DNA of 64,000 nucleotides. It comes from Blautia caecimuris (GTDB lineage: Bacteria > Bacillota > Clostridia > Lachnospirales > Lachnospiraceae). The stretch lies in NCBI RefSeq assembly GCF_024622975.1, contig NZ_JANJZT010000020.1:1-64000 (forward strand), given 5' to 3'. Both the position numbers and the translations under genes were made by a program. Under the pieces are notes generated by a model. The model ran no database searches. It worked only from the letters and a program-made list of their open reading frames with translations, and was not told where the DNA came from. Shown in pieces: positions 54,694-63,954 of the stretch (positions within the stretch are counted from its first letter, which is position 1; every line of letters starts with the position of its first letter).

Positions 54694-55083
54694 ATGGCAA
54701 AGGGACATAGAAGCCAGATTAAGAGAGCCAGAAATGAGAATAATAAAGAGACAAGACCGTCTGCAAAATTATCTTATGCAAGAGTTTCTGTTCAGAAAGC
54801 ATGCTATGTATTAGATGCGATCCGTGGCAAAGATGTGCAGACAGCACTTGGTATCCTCACATATAACCCGAGATATGCTTCCAGCGTTCTCAAAAAGCTG
54901 CTTGAGTCAGCAATCGCAAACGCTGAGAACAACAACGGTATGAGCGCAGAAAACCTCTACATTGCAGAGTGCTATGCAAACAAAGGACCTACAATGAAGC
55001 GGATTCAGCCAAGAGCACAGGGTAGAGCTTACAGAATCGAGAAGAGAACAAGCCATATCACCATCGTGCTGGATGAAAGATAA
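54694..55083 (+). CDS. rplV: 50S ribosomal protein L22
   Basis: A 129-residue L22 reaching into the exit tunnel. [23 protein letters not shown] and the C-terminal loop [15 protein letters not shown] are diagnostic. AAAGGAGG precedes it; it lies 11 bp before rpsC. Confidence 0.98.
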   Translation: MAKGHRSQIKRARNENNKETRPSAKLSYARVSVQKACYVLDAIRGKDVQTALGILTYNPRYASSVLKKLLESAIANAENNNGMSAENLYIAECYANKGPTMKRIQPRAQGRAYRIEKRTSHITIVLDER

Positions 55084-55094
55084 GGAGGAAGAGC

Positions 55095-55751
55095 ATGGGA
55101 CAGAAAGTTAATCCACATGGCCTTAGAGTCGGTATTATTAAGGATTGGGATTCCAGATGGTATGCAGAAGCAGACTTCGCAGATTATCTGGTTGAAGACT
55201 ACAATATCAGAACATTTTTGAAGAAAAAACTGTACAGCGCAGGTGTTTCCAAGATTGAGATCGAAAGAGCATCTGACAGAGTTAAGATCATCATCTACAC
55301 TGCTAAACCGGGTATCGTAATCGGTAAAGGCGGATCTGAGATCGAAAAAGTAAAAGCTGAGCTTCAGAAATATACAGATAAAAAACTGATCGTTGACATC
55401 AAAGAAGTGAAAAGACCGGACAGAGATGCACAGCTTGTTGCAGAGAACATCGCACTTCAGCTTGAGAACCGTATTTCTTTCCGTCGTGCAATGAAATCTA
55501 CAATGCAGAGAACAATGAAAGCCGGAGCAAAGGGAATCAAAACATCCGTATCCGGACGTCTTGGCGGAGCTGATATGGCTCGTACAGAGTTCTACAGCGA
55601 AGGAACTATTCCGCTTCAGACACTTCGTGCTGACATCGACTATGGCTTCGCAGAAGCAGACACAACTTACGGTAAAGTTGGCGTAAAAGCTTGGGTCTAC
55701 AATGGTGAAGTACTTCCCACAAAAGGAACTAAGGAAGGGAGCGATAAATAA
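55095..55751 (+). CDS. rpsC: 30S ribosomal protein S3
   Basis: A 218-residue S3 with an N-terminal KH domain ([14 protein letters not shown]) and a C-terminal domain ([18 protein letters not shown]) at the mRNA entry. It shares one base with the rplP start. Confidence 0.98.
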   Translation: MGQKVNPHGLRVGIIKDWDSRWYAEADFADYLVEDYNIRTFLKKKLYSAGVSKIEIERASDRVKIIIYTAKPGIVIGKGGSEIEKVKAELQKYTDKKLIVDIKEVKRPDRDAQLVAENIALQLENRISFRRAMKSTMQRTMKAGAKGIKTSVSGRLGGADMARTEFYSEGTIPLQTLRADIDYGFAEADTTYGKVGVKAWVYNGEVLPTKGTKEGSDK

Positions 55752-56188
55752 TGTTAATGCCAAAAAGAGTAAAACGTCGTAAACAATTCCGTGGCTCCAT
55801 GAGAGGTAAAGCCCTTAGAGGTAACAAAATCAATTATGGTGAATTCGGGCTTGTTGCTACCGAACCGTGCTGGATCAGATCTAATCAGATCGAGGCAGCC
55901 CGTATTGCCATGACACGTTACATCAAACGTGGTGGTCAGGTTTGGATTAAGATTTTCCCAGATAAACCAGTAACAGCGAAACCAGCAGAAACACGTATGG
56001 GTTCCGGTAAAGGCTCCCTGGAATACTGGGTAGCAGTTGTTAAGCCAGGACGTGTAATGTTTGAGATTGCAGGCGTATCCGAAGAGGTTGCCCGTGAAGC
56101 ATTACGTCTTGCAATGCACAAGTTACCATGTAAATGTAAAATCGTTTCTCGTGCAGACTTAGAAGGCGGTGATAACAGTGAAAATTAA
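55751..56188 (+). CDS. rplP: 50S ribosomal protein L16
   Basis: A 145-residue L16 near the A-site t[22 protein letters not shown] matches family N-termini, so ATG 55751 is used rather than 55757. [21 protein letters not shown] is the central signature. It overlaps rpsC by one base and rpmC by 11. Confidence 0.98.
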   Translation: MLMPKRVKRRKQFRGSMRGKALRGNKINYGEFGLVATEPCWIRSNQIEAARIAMTRYIKRGGQVWIKIFPDKPVTAKPAETRMGSGKGSLEYWVAVVKPGRVMFEIAGVSEEVAREALRLAMHKLPCKCKIVSRADLEGGDNSEN

Positions 56189-56387
56189 TAAATTCGTGGA
56201 AGATTTAAAAGCAAAATCAGCTGCAGAATTAAACGAAGAATTAGTAGCTGCTAAGAAAGAACTTTTTAACCTGAGATTTCAGAATGCAACTAATCAATTA
56301 GACAATACAAGCCGGATCAAAGAGGTTCGTAAGAATATTGCCAGAATCCAGACAGTAATCACTGAGCAGGCAAACGCTGCGAAATAG
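56178..56387 (+). CDS. rpmC: 50S ribosomal protein L29
   Basis: A 69-residue two-helix protein at the tunnel exit; [20 protein letters not shown] is diagnostic. I choose GTG 56178 because AAGGCGG lies about eight bases upstream and it gives the usual short N-terminus; GTG 56169 lies inside that site. The start lies within the end of rplP. Confidence 0.93.
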   Translation: MKINKFVEDLKAKSAAELNEELVAAKKELFNLRFQNATNQLDNTSRIKEVRKNIARIQTVITEQANAAK

Positions 56388-56408
56388 TGAATATAGGAGG
56401 ACAGAATC

Positions 56409-56663
56409 GTGGAAAGAAATCTGAGAAAAACCCGTGTGGGTAAGGTTGTCAGCAATAAGATGGACAAGACCATCGTAGTTGCAATTGAAGACCATGTAAA
56501 ACATCCTCTTTACAAAAAAATCGTGAAGAGAACATATAAATTAAAAGCTCATGATGAACAGAATGAGTGCAATATCGGTGATACCGTAAAAGTTATGGAA
56601 ACCAGACCGCTGTCCAAGGACAAAAGATGGAGACTGGTTGAGATCGTAGAGAAAGCTAAATAA
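56409..56663 (+). CDS. rpsQ: 30S ribosomal protein S17
   Basis: An 84-residue OB-fold S17 with [19 protein letters not shown] and [19 protein letters not shown]. It starts at GTG 56409 after AGGAGG. Confidence 0.97.
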   Translation: MERNLRKTRVGKVVSNKMDKTIVVAIEDHVKHPLYKKIVKRTYKLKAHDEQNECNIGDTVKVMETRPLSKDKRWRLVEIVEKAK

Positions 56664-56676
56664 GGAGGAAACCAGT

Positions 56677-57045
56677 ATGATTCAGCAGGAAACCAGATTA
56701 AAAGTTGCCGATAACACTGGTGCAAAAGAAATCCTTTGTATTCGTGTTATGGGCGGCTCTACAAGAAGATATGCAAATATCGGCGACACTATCGTTGCTA
56801 CTGTTAAAGATGCAACACCAGGCGGCGTTGTTAAAAAAGGTGACGTAGTAAAAGCTGTTGTTGTTCGTTCCAAAAAAGGCGCTCGTCGTAAAGACGGATC
56901 CTACATCCGTTTCGATGAAAATGCAGCCGTAATCATTAAAGACGATTTAACTCCGAGAGGAACTCGTATCTTTGGACCAGTTGCCAGAGAGCTTCGTGAG
57001 AAAAAATTCATGAAGATCGTTTCCTTAGCTCCGGAAGTATTATAG
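56677..57045 (+). CDS. rplN: 50S ribosomal protein L14
   Basis: A 122-residue L14 at the subunit interface. [18 protein letters not shown] and the C-terminal [20 protein letters not shown] are characteristic. AAGGAGG precedes ATG 56677. Confidence 0.98.
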   Translation: MIQQETRLKVADNTGAKEILCIRVMGGSTRRYANIGDTIVATVKDATPGGVVKKGDVVKAVVVRSKKGARRKDGSYIRFDENAAVIIKDDLTPRGTRIFGPVARELREKKFMKIVSLAPEVL

Positions 57046-57056
57046 GAGGGTGCCTA

Positions 57057-57371
57057 ATGTCAGCTATGAAGATTAAAAAAGGCGACACTGTTAAAGTAAT
57101 CGCTGGAAAAGATAAAGGCAAAGAGGGCAAAGTCCTTGCCGTTAACGTAAAAGACAACACCGTGATCGTTGAAAACGTCAACATGGTTACTAAGCACAGC
57201 AAACCATCTGCAGCAAACCAGGCAGGCGGAATCACAAAGAAAGAAGCCGCTCTTCATGTATCTAACGTGATGCTGGTAGTAGACGGAAAAGCAACCAGAG
57301 TCGGATTCAAGATGGACGGAGACAAAAAAGTCCGTGTTGCAAAAGCAACAGGCGAGGTTATCGATAAATAA
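57057..57371 (+). CDS. rplX: 50S ribosomal protein L24
   Basis: A 104-residue L24, an assembly initiator with a KOW motif ([20 protein letters not shown]). ATG 57057 is seven bases after GGAGG; ATG 57066 is the alternative. Confidence 0.96.
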   Translation: MSAMKIKKGDTVKVIAGKDKGKEGKVLAVNVKDNTVIVENVNMVTKHSKPSAANQAGGITKKEAALHVSNVMLVVDGKATRVGFKMDGDKKVRVAKATGEVIDK

Positions 57372-57388
57372 GAGAGGAGGCATGACAG

Positions 57389-57928
57389 GTGAGTAGATTA
57401 AAAGAACTTTACAAAAATGAGATCATGGATAACATGACCAAAAAATTCGGATACAAAAACGTTATGGAAGTGCCGAAGCTCGAAAAGATCGTTATCAACA
57501 TGGGTGTTGGTGAAGCTAAGGAGAACGCTAAGCTTCTCGACGCTGCTATCGCAGATATGGAGCTTATCACAGGTCAGAAAGCCGTTGCAACAAAGGCTAA
57601 AAAATCTGTGGCTAACTTCAAAATCAGAGAGGGTATGCCGATCGGCTGTAAAGTAACATTAAGAGGAGAGAAGATGTACGAGTTCGCTGATCGTCTGATC
57701 AACCTTGCACTTCCTCGTGTACGTGACTTCCGTGGTGTAAACCCGAACGCATTCGACGGCAGAGGAAACTACGCTCTTGGTATCAAAGAGCAGCTGATCT
57801 TCCCTGAAGTTGAGTACGATAAAGTAGACAAGGTAAGAGGTATGGACATTATCTTCGTTACAACAGCGAAGACTGACGAGGAAGCTCGTGAGCTTCTGAC
57901 ACAGTTCAACATGCCTTTTGCTAAATAA
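57389..57928 (+). CDS. rplE: 50S ribosomal protein L5
   Basis: A 179-residue L5 contacting 5S rRNA and P-site tRNA. Signatures are [25 protein letters not shown] and [10 protein letters not shown]. It starts at GTG 57389 after AGGAGG. Confidence 0.98.
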   Translation: MSRLKELYKNEIMDNMTKKFGYKNVMEVPKLEKIVINMGVGEAKENAKLLDAAIADMELITGQKAVATKAKKSVANFKIREGMPIGCKVTLRGEKMYEFADRLINLALPRVRDFRGVNPNAFDGRGNYALGIKEQLIFPEVEYDKVDKVRGMDIIFVTTAKTDEEARELLTQFNMPFAK

Positions 57929-57942
57929 GGAGGAGAATTTAA

Positions 57943-58128
57943 ATGGCTAAAACAGCAATGAAAATCAAACAGCAGCGCAAACAGAAATTCTCCACAAGAG
58001 AATACAGCCGCTGCAGAATTTGCGGTCGTCCGCACGCTTACTTAAGAAAATACGGTATCTGCCGTATCTGCTTCCGTGAACTGGCTTACAAAGGTCAGAT
58101 CCCGGGCGTAAAGAAAGCATCCTGGTAA
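57943..58128 (+). CDS. rpsZ: 30S ribosomal protein S14, zinc type
   Basis: A 61-residue zinc-binding S14. The four cysteines CRICG and CRICF form the zinc site. Absence of such cysteines would mark the alternative form, so this copy depends on zinc. AAGGAGG precedes the start. Confidence 0.97.
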   Translation: MAKTAMKIKQQRKQKFSTREYSRCRICGRPHAYLRKYGICRICFRELAYKGQIPGVKKASW

Positions 58129-58136
58129 TCGAAAAC

Positions 58137-58177
58137 ACTTAATGAATGCAAGCCGTCAGGCACAGCATGAATTTAGT
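58137..58177 (+). ncRNA. Tandem-GA hairpin motif, copy 1 (upstream of rpsH)
   Basis: The 41-base element reads CTTAATGAATGC, then a GCC-GTCA-GGC hairpin, then GCATGAATTTAG. CUUAAUGA and GAAUUUAG pair with one U-U mismatch and a tandem G-A step next to an AUGC/GCAU helix. It is 39/41 identical to copy 3. I do not recognise it as a named RNA family. Confidence 0.7.
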
Positions 58178-58180
58178 ACA

Positions 58181-58250
58181 AAGGTCGTTCGAGGGAGCTT
58201 AATGAAGCCGGGCAAACGCAAAGGCTGAATTTAGTGAACCGAACTTCCTT
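58181..58250 (+). ncRNA. Tandem-GA hairpin motif, copy 2 (upstream of rpsH)
   Basis: The same CTTAATGA (58198-58205) and GAATTTAG (58227-58234) strands are capped by a GCC/GGC stem. An outer helix pairs AAGG and GTTCG (58181-58191) with CGAAC and CCTT (58240-58250). The outer helix is unrelated in sequence to that of copy 4 yet keeps pairing, which supports a real RNA structure. Confidence 0.7.
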
Positions 58251-58318
58251 GTGCAGATTTATATAAATAATAACGAATCATGTAAAGTCTGAAAAGAAAA
58301 TTAGAGGAGGAAACTAAC

Positions 58319-58720
58319 ATGACAATGAGCGATCCGATTGCAGATATGCTTACAAGAATCCGTAACGCTAATACTGCAAAACATGACACAGTAGATGTTC
58401 CGGCATCCAAAATGAAAATTGCTATCGCAAATATTCTTCTTGACGAGGGATATATTGCAAAGTATGATTTAGTAGAAGACGGTGTTATCAAAACACTTCA
58501 TATCACACTGAAATACGGTGAGACTAAAAACGACAAGATCATCACAGGTCTGAAGAGAATTTCCAAACCGGGTCTTCGTGTATACGCAGGCAAGGATGAG
58601 CTGCCGAGAGTACTTGGCGGACTTGGAATCGCAATCATTTCCACAAACAAGGGCGTTATCACTGACAAAGAGGCTCGTAAGCTTCATGTCGGCGGAGAAG
58701 TTCTTGCATTCGTATGGTAG
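58319..58720 (+). CDS. rpsH: 30S ribosomal protein S8
   Basis: A 133-residue S8, a primary 16S rRNA-binding protein that represses the spc operon in E. coli. [14 protein letters not shown] and [19 protein letters not shown] are diagnostic. GAGGAGG precedes ATG 58319. The gene is unusual in being flanked on both sides by pairs of the tandem-GA hairpin motif. Confidence 0.98.
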   Translation: MTMSDPIADMLTRIRNANTAKHDTVDVPASKMKIAIANILLDEGYIAKYDLVEDGVIKTLHITLKYGETKNDKIITGLKRISKPGLRVYAGKDELPRVLGGLGIAIISTNKGVITDKEARKLHVGGEVLAFVW

Positions 58721-58730
58721 GCTGAAAGCA

Positions 58731-58771
58731 ACTTAATGAATGCATGCCGTCAGGCGCAGCATGAATTTAGT
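58731..58771 (+). ncRNA. Tandem-GA hairpin motif, copy 3 (downstream of rpsH)
   Basis: Near-perfect repeat of copy 1, with two differences in 41 bases; both fall in the internal region near the tip and leave the stems intact. It starts 10 bases after the rpsH stop. Confidence 0.7.
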
Positions 58772-58779
58772 GCGAGGTC

Positions 58780-58834
58780 CATCCCGAACCTTAACGAGCC
58801 CAGCTGTAGTGCGGGCGAGTTTAGTTGAGGGATG
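58780..58834 (+). ncRNA. Tandem-GA hairpin motif, copy 4 (downstream of rpsH)
   Basis: CTTAACGA (58790-58797) and GAGTTTAG (58817-58824) keep the motif, with the U-A pair of the other copies replaced by C-G. GCCC/GGGC caps it and an outer CATCCC (58780-58785) / GGGATG (58829-58834) helix encloses it. Two further simple hairpins, ATATCTT/AAGATAT near 58848-58874 and GAGAGAT/ATCTCTC near 58887-58907, precede rplF. Confidence 0.7.
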
Positions 58835-58933
58835 CGTGTAAAATTATGATATCTTGAAATAAAGAAAGATATAAACACTGAAAACAGAGAGATCTTGCAT
58901 CTCTCCGACAATCTAAGTAAGGAGGACAATATT

Positions 58934-59473
58934 ATGTCACGTATCGGCAGACTTCCGGTAGCTATTCCTGCAGGCGTTGAAGTAAATGTTGCAGCAGGCA
59001 ATGTAGTGACCGTTAAAGGGCCAAAGGGAACACTTGAAAGAGCGCTTCCTACAGAAATGGAAATCAAAGTAGAAGATGGTCATGTAGTTGTTACAAGACC
59101 AAACGATCTGAAAAAAATGAAAGCTTTGCACGGTTTAACAAGAAGCCTTATCCAGAACATGGTAACAGGTGTAAACGAAGGCTATACAAAAGAGCTTGAG
59201 GTAAACGGTGTAGGTTATAGAGCTCAGAAGCAGGGCAAAAAGCTTGTGCTTTCTCTTGGATATTCTCACCCGGTAGAGATGGAAGATCCTGAAGGAATCG
59301 AGTCCAAAGTTGATGGAAACAAGATCATTGTTTCCGGTATCAGCAAAGAAAAAGTTGGTCAGTTTGCAGCAGAGATCAGAGATAAGAGAAGACCGGAGCC
59401 ATATAAGGGCAAGGGAATCAAATATGCTGACGAAGTGATCAGACGTAAAGTCGGTAAGACCGGTAAGAAATAA
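58934..59473 (+). CDS. rplF: 50S ribosomal protein L6
   Basis: A 179-residue L6 near the factor-binding centre. [17 protein letters not shown] and the C-terminal [16 protein letters not shown] are diagnostic. ATG 58934 follows AAGGAGG; the frame extends upstream without one. Confidence 0.98.
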   Translation: MSRIGRLPVAIPAGVEVNVAAGNVVTVKGPKGTLERALPTEMEIKVEDGHVVVTRPNDLKKMKALHGLTRSLIQNMVTGVNEGYTKELEVNGVGYRAQKQGKKLVLSLGYSHPVEMEDPEGIESKVDGNKIIVSGISKEKVGQFAAEIRDKRRPEPYKGKGIKYADEVIRRKVGKTGKK

Positions 59474-59490
59474 ATAAGGAGAGTGAGAAC

Positions 59491-59859
59491 ATGATTAAGA
59501 AAGCATCCAGAGCGGAAATTCGTGAAAAGAAACATAGAAGACTCCGTCATCATCTGAATGGAACAGCAACTACTCCAAGACTGGCAGTATTCCGTTCCAA
59601 CAAGCATATCTATGCACAGATTATTGATGACAGCGTGGGAAAAACTTTAGTATCAGCTTCTACTCTTCAGAAAGATGTAAAAGCAGAGCTTGAGCATACA
59701 GACGATGTAAAAGCAGCAGCATATCTTGGAACTGTAATCGGTAAGAAAGCAGTTGAAGCAGGTATCGAGAGCGTAGTTTTCGACAGAGGAGGCTACATTT
59801 ACCACGGAAAAATTAAAGCATTAGCAGACGCAGCAAGAGAAGCTGGACTGAAATTCTAA
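59491..59859 (+). CDS. rplR: 50S ribosomal protein L18
   Basis: A 122-residue 5S rRNA-binding L18. [18 protein letters not shown] and [26 protein letters not shown] are characteristic. AAGGAGAG precedes the start. Confidence 0.98.
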   Translation: MIKKASRAEIREKKHRRLRHHLNGTATTPRLAVFRSNKHIYAQIIDDSVGKTLVSASTLQKDVKAELEHTDDVKAAAYLGTVIGKKAVEAGIESVVFDRGGYIYHGKIKALADAAREAGLKF

Positions 59860-59877
59860 AAGGGAGGAAAAAGACAC

Positions 59878-60387
59878 ATGAAACATAATCTTATTGATGC
59901 TAGTCAGTTAGAATTAGAAGATAAAGTAGTGTCAATCAAACGTGTTACCAAGGTTGTTAAAGGTGGCCGTAACTTCCGTTTCACAGCTTTGGTTGTTGTA
60001 GGTGACGGCAACGGACATGTTGGTGCAGGTTTAGGAAAGGCAGCTGAAATTCCGGAAGCGATCCGCAAAGGAAAAGAAGATGCTATGAAAAAACTGGTAA
60101 CAGTAGCAAGAGACGAGAACGGTTCTATCACACATGACTTCGTAGGCAAATTCGGAAGCGCTGAGATGCTTCTGAAACGTGCTCCGGAAGGTACTGGTGT
60201 AATCGCCGGAGGTCCGGCACGTGCCGTAATCGAGCTTGCAGGTATCAAGAACATCCGTACAAAATGTATGGGCTCCAGAAATAAACAGAATGTTGTCCTG
60301 GCTACCATCGAAGGTCTCAGCCAGCTGAAGACTCCGGAAGAAGTTGCTAAACTTCGCGGAAAATCTGTAGATGAGATTCTGGCATAA
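59878..60387 (+). CDS. rpsE: 30S ribosomal protein S5
   Basis: A 169-residue S5 involved in decoding accuracy. [20 protein letters not shown] and [13 protein letters not shown] are diagnostic. GGGAGG precedes the start. Confidence 0.98.
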   Translation: MKHNLIDASQLELEDKVVSIKRVTKVVKGGRNFRFTALVVVGDGNGHVGAGLGKAAEIPEAIRKGKEDAMKKLVTVARDENGSITHDFVGKFGSAEMLLKRAPEGTGVIAGGPARAVIELAGIKNIRTKCMGSRNKQNVVLATIEGLSQLKTPEEVAKLRGKSVDEILA

Positions 60388-60401
60388 GGAGGAAACGAAA
60401 A

Positions 60402-60581
60402 ATGGCAGATACAATTAAGGTTACATTAGTAAAGTCTCCAATCGGTGCAGTTCCGAAACACAAAAAGACTGTAGTTGCTATGGGACTTACAAAAATGCAT
60501 AAAACAGTTGAAATGCCGGATAATGCTGCAACAAGAGGAATGATCAAACAGGTTCAGCATCTGGTAAAAGTTGAAGAGTAA
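60402..60581 (+). CDS. rpmD: 50S ribosomal protein L30
   Basis: A 59-residue L30, MADTIKVTLVKSPIGAVPK to the end KQVQHLVKVEE, of normal family length. AAGGAGG precedes ATG 60402. It occupies the usual place between rpsE and rplO. Confidence 0.96.
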   Translation: MADTIKVTLVKSPIGAVPKHKKTVVAMGLTKMHKTVEMPDNAATRGMIKQVQHLVKVEE

Positions 60582-60618
60582 TTCTACACAGTATAGATAA
60601 TAAAAGGAGGTGCCAAAC

Positions 60619-61059
60619 ATGGATTTATCAAACCTGAGACCTGCAGAAGGTTCCAAGCACAGTGATAACTTCAGAAGAGGCCGTGGACATGGTTCCGGAA
60701 ACGGAAAGACAGCCGGAAAAGGACATAAAGGACAGTTAGCACGTTCCGGACACAAGAAACCGGGATTTGAAGGTGGACAGATGCCTTTATACAGACGTCT
60801 TCCGAAGAGAGGCTTCAAAAACAGAAACTCCAAAGAGATCATTGCAATCAATGTTGACGTTCTGAATCGTTTTGAGGACGGAGCAGAGGTTACAGCTGAG
60901 AGTCTGCTGGAAAGCCGCGCAATTTCCAAAATCGGCGACGGTGTAAAGATTCTTGGAAACGGTGAGCTGACTAAGAAACTTAACGTAAAAGTGAACGCTG
61001 TCAGCGAGACCGCAAAAGCTAAAATTGAAGCTGCTGGTGGTACAGTAGAGGTGATTTAA
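60619..61059 (+). CDS. rplO: 50S ribosomal protein L15
   Basis: A 146-residue L15. [28 protein letters not shown] and [13 protein letters not shown] are diagnostic. ATG 60619 is preferred, with AAAGGAGGTG just upstream. It shares one base with the secY start. Confidence 0.98.
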   Translation: MDLSNLRPAEGSKHSDNFRRGRGHGSGNGKTAGKGHKGQLARSGHKKPGFEGGQMPLYRRLPKRGFKNRNSKEIIAINVDVLNRFEDGAEVTAESLLESRAISKIGDGVKILGNGELTKKLNVKVNAVSETAKAKIEAAGGTVEVI

Positions 61060-62375
61060 TGTTTGAAACTCTCAAAAGTCTCTTTAGAGTAAAAGAGATG
61101 CGTCGTAAGCTGTTTTACGTGATCGGAATGATCTTTGTCATCCGAATCGGATCTCAGCTTCCTGTTCCGGGTGTGGACAGCGACGTATTCAGACAGTGGT
61201 TTCAGAGCAACACCGGGGACGCATTTAACTTCTTTGATGCGTTCACCGGCGGCTCCTTTGAGAGTATGTCCATATTTGCTCTGAACATTACACCATATAT
61301 TACATCATCCATTATCATCCAGCTTCTTACAATTGCCATCCCTGCTCTGGAAGAAATGCACAGAGACGGTGAAGAAGGAAGAAAGAAGATGACAGCAATT
61401 ACCCGTTATGTAACGGTTGGTCTTGCTCTGTTTGAGTCTGTTGCAATGACAATCGGTTTTGCAAGAGGCAACATTGTTCAGGACATGAACATTCTTAAGG
61501 GTATTGTTGTAGTAGTATCTCTGACAGCAGGATCTGCTATGCTGATGTGGATTGGTGAGCGTATCACAGAAAAGGGAATCGGAAATGGTATTTCTATTGT
61601 ACTTGCAGTAAATATCGTGTCCAGAATCCCAAGTGATATGGTAACTCTGTATGAGAACTTTATTAAAGGCAAAACAATTGCCAAGGGAATGCTTGCAGGT
61701 GTGATCATCTTTGCAGTTATTCTTGTGGTAGTCGTATTTGTTCTTATTCTCAACGGAGCTGAAAGAAGAATTCCGGTACAGTATTCCAAGAAGATGGTTG
61801 GAAGAAAGCTTGTTGGCGGTCAGACAAACCATATTCCTCTGAAAGTAAACACTGCCGGAGTTATCCCGATCATTTTTGCTTCTTCCATTATGTCTTTCCC
61901 GGGACTGATCGCTCAGTTTGCAGGCAAAGCAAATGGTACAGGAATCGGAAGTGAAATTTTGAAGGGGCTGTCTTCCAGTAACTGGTGTGATCCGTCTCAG
62001 CTGAAATACAGCTGGGGCCTGATCGTATATATTGTTCTCTGTGTATTCTTTGCATATTTCTATACTTCCATTACCTTTAATCCACTGGAAGTTGCAGATA
62101 ATATCAAGAAACAGGGCGGCTTTATTCCGGGTATCCGTCCGGGTAAACCAACATCCGATTATCTGGAGAAACTCCTGACTTACATTATATTTATAGGCGC
62201 AGTTGGCCTGATCATCGTGGCAGTTATTCCGTTCTTCTTTAACGGTATCTTTAAGGCTCAGGTTTCCTTTGGAGGAACCTCACTTATTATCGTTGTAGGT
62301 GTTGTCCTTGAGACTGTGAAACAGATTGAATCTCAGTTGCTTGTCCGCAACTATAAAGGCTTTCTGGCTAACTAG
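61059..62375 (+). CDS. secY: Preprotein translocase subunit SecY
   Basis: A 438-residue, ten-helix channel of the Sec translocon. IGSQLPVPGVD lies in the first helix-plug region, and GERITEKGIGNGIS and ADNIKKQGGFIPGIRPGKPT are hallmark cytoplasmic loops. It is translationally coupled to rplO. Confidence 0.98.
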   Translation: MFETLKSLFRVKEMRRKLFYVIGMIFVIRIGSQLPVPGVDSDVFRQWFQSNTGDAFNFFDAFTGGSFESMSIFALNITPYITSSIIIQLLTIAIPALEEMHRDGEEGRKKMTAITRYVTVGLALFESVAMTIGFARGNIVQDMNILKGIVVVVSLTAGSAMLMWIGERITEKGIGNGISIVLAVNIVSRIPSDMVTLYENFIKGKTIAKGMLAGVIIFAVILVVVVFVLILNGAERRIPVQYSKKMVGRKLVGGQTNHIPLKVNTAGVIPIIFASSIMSFPGLIAQFAGKANGTGIGSEILKGLSSSNWCDPSQLKYSWGLIVYIVLCVFFAYFYTSITFNPLEVADNIKKQGGFIPGIRPGKPTSDYLEKLLTYIIFIGAVGLIIVAVIPFFFNGIFKAQVSFGGTSLIIVVGVVLETVKQIESQLLVRNYKGFLAN

Positions 62376-62421
62376 TGCGCAAATTTATTGTCAGCAATGA
62401 AGTTGTGCACAGGAAATGAAG

Positions 62422-62507
62422 GTTGCGGTGTGCTTCTGCATGCTGCAGCCATTTTAAGTTATCAGGGATAAATCAGGACAGCGCCTTATTGCTGCCTGTT
62501 TGTCCTG
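62422..62507 (+). other. Hairpins between secY and adk
   Basis: GGTTGC (62422-62427) pairs with GCAGCC (62446-62451), and CAGGACA (62474-62480) with TGTCCTG (62501-62507). They lack U-runs and are more likely mRNA structures than terminators. No other feature is seen in this 150-bp gap. Confidence 0.5.
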
Positions 62508-62528
62508 GAATATAAGGAGGGTATGATT

Positions 62529-63173
62529 ATGAGGATTATTATGCTGGGTGCGCCGGGTGCCGGAAAAGGAACTCAGGCAAAAAAAATTGCTGAGAAATAT
62601 GGAATTCCCCATATTTCCACAGGAGACATTTTCCGTGCAAACATCAAAAACGGCACGGAGCTTGGCAAAAAAGCAAAAACCTATATGGATCAGGGGCTTC
62701 TTGTACCTGATGAACTGACCTGTGATCTTGTAGTAGACAGAATCCAGCAGGATGATGCAAAGAACGGCTATGTTCTTGACGGTTTTCCGAGAACCATTCC
62801 TCAGGCAGAATGTCTGACAGAGGCTCTTGAGAAACTGGGAAGCAAGATCGACTTTGCCATTGATGTGGATGTTCCGGATGAAAACATCGTAAACCGTATG
62901 GGCGGAAGACGCGCCTGCCTGAAATGCGGAGCTACCTATCATCTTGTTTATGCGGCTCCGAAGACAGAAGGCGTATGCGATACCTGCGGAGAGAAACTGG
63001 TTCTTCGTGACGATGACCAGCCGGAAACTGTTCAGAAGCGTCTGAACGTATACCACGAGCAGACACAGCCTCTGATCGATTACTATACAGAGCAGGGTGT
63101 ATTAAAAACAGTAGACGGAACACGTTCTCTGGATGAAGTATTCCAGGAAATCGTGGGAGTTTTAGGAGAATAA
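62529..63173 (+). CDS. adk: Adenylate kinase
   Basis: A 214-residue kinase interconverting AMP, ADP and ATP. The P-loop is GAPGAGKGT (residues 7-15), [11 protein letters not shown] follows, and the LID domain carries a four-cysteine zinc site (CLKCG, CDTCG). ATG 62529 is eight bases after GGAGG; ATG 62523 is too close. Confidence 0.97.
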   Translation: MRIIMLGAPGAGKGTQAKKIAEKYGIPHISTGDIFRANIKNGTELGKKAKTYMDQGLLVPDELTCDLVVDRIQQDDAKNGYVLDGFPRTIPQAECLTEALEKLGSKIDFAIDVDVPDENIVNRMGGRRACLKCGATYHLVYAAPKTEGVCDTCGEKLVLRDDDQPETVQKRLNVYHEQTQPLIDYYTEQGVLKTVDGTRSLDEVFQEIVGVLGE

Positions 63174-63176
63174 AAA

Positions 63177-63932
63177 ATGTCAGTTTCAATTAAGTCAGAA
63201 CATGAAATAGAGCTTATGAGACATGCCGGTCATTTACTGGAAAAGGTCCACAATGAACTGGCTGCTCATATCAGACCGGGAATCAGCACCAAGGAACTGG
63301 ACCGTATCGGAGAGGAAATGATCCGCTCTCTGGGCTGTACTCCGAATTTTCTGAATTATAACGGATTTCCGGGATCCTTCTGTATCAGCATCAATGATGA
63401 AGTGGTACACGGAATCCCGTCCAAAAAGAAAATCATTCAGGAGGGAGATCTTGTAAAGATCGACGCGGGACTGATCTATCAGGGATATCATTCTGATGCA
63501 GCCCGTACCTATGCAGTAGGAGAAGTTTCTCCGGAAGCCCGTCAGCTTATGGAAGTAACAAAGCAGAGCTTCTTTGAGGGCATTAAATTTGCAAAGGCAG
63601 GAAATCATCTGAATGATATTTCCAAGGCAATCGGAGCTTATGCAGCAAAATATAATTATGGTATTGTGCGTGATCTGGTTGGACACGGAATCGGAACTCA
63701 TCTTCATGAGGATCCCCAGATACCAAACTTTCCTCAGAAGCGCCGTGGGATCAAGCTGATGCCGGGCATGACTCTGGCAATTGAACCGATGATCAATATT
63801 GGCCGCGCAGACGTGGCCTGGGAGGACGATGACTGGACAGTTGTCACAATGGACGGATCTCTTTCCGCTCATTATGAAAACACCGTTCTGATCACAGACG
63901 GCGAACCGGAAATTCTGACTCTTACAAAATGA
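63177..63932 (+). CDS. map: Methionine aminopeptidase, type I
   Basis: A 251-residue enzyme removing N-terminal methionine from new proteins. Metal ligands appear in KIDAGLIYQGYHSDAART, GHGIGTHLHEDPQIPN, AIEPMI and HYENTVLIT. It is separated by three bases from adk, with TAGGAGAA as a ribosome binding site inside adk's end. Confidence 0.97.
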   Translation: MSVSIKSEHEIELMRHAGHLLEKVHNELAAHIRPGISTKELDRIGEEMIRSLGCTPNFLNYNGFPGSFCISINDEVVHGIPSKKKIIQEGDLVKIDAGLIYQGYHSDAARTYAVGEVSPEARQLMEVTKQSFFEGIKFAKAGNHLNDISKAIGAYAAKYNYGIVRDLVGHGIGTHLHEDPQIPNFPQKRRGIKLMPGMTLAIEPMINIGRADVAWEDDDWTVVTMDGSLSAHYENTVLITDGEPEILTLTK

Positions 63933-63954
63933 CAGATGACACAGGAGGTTAAGG

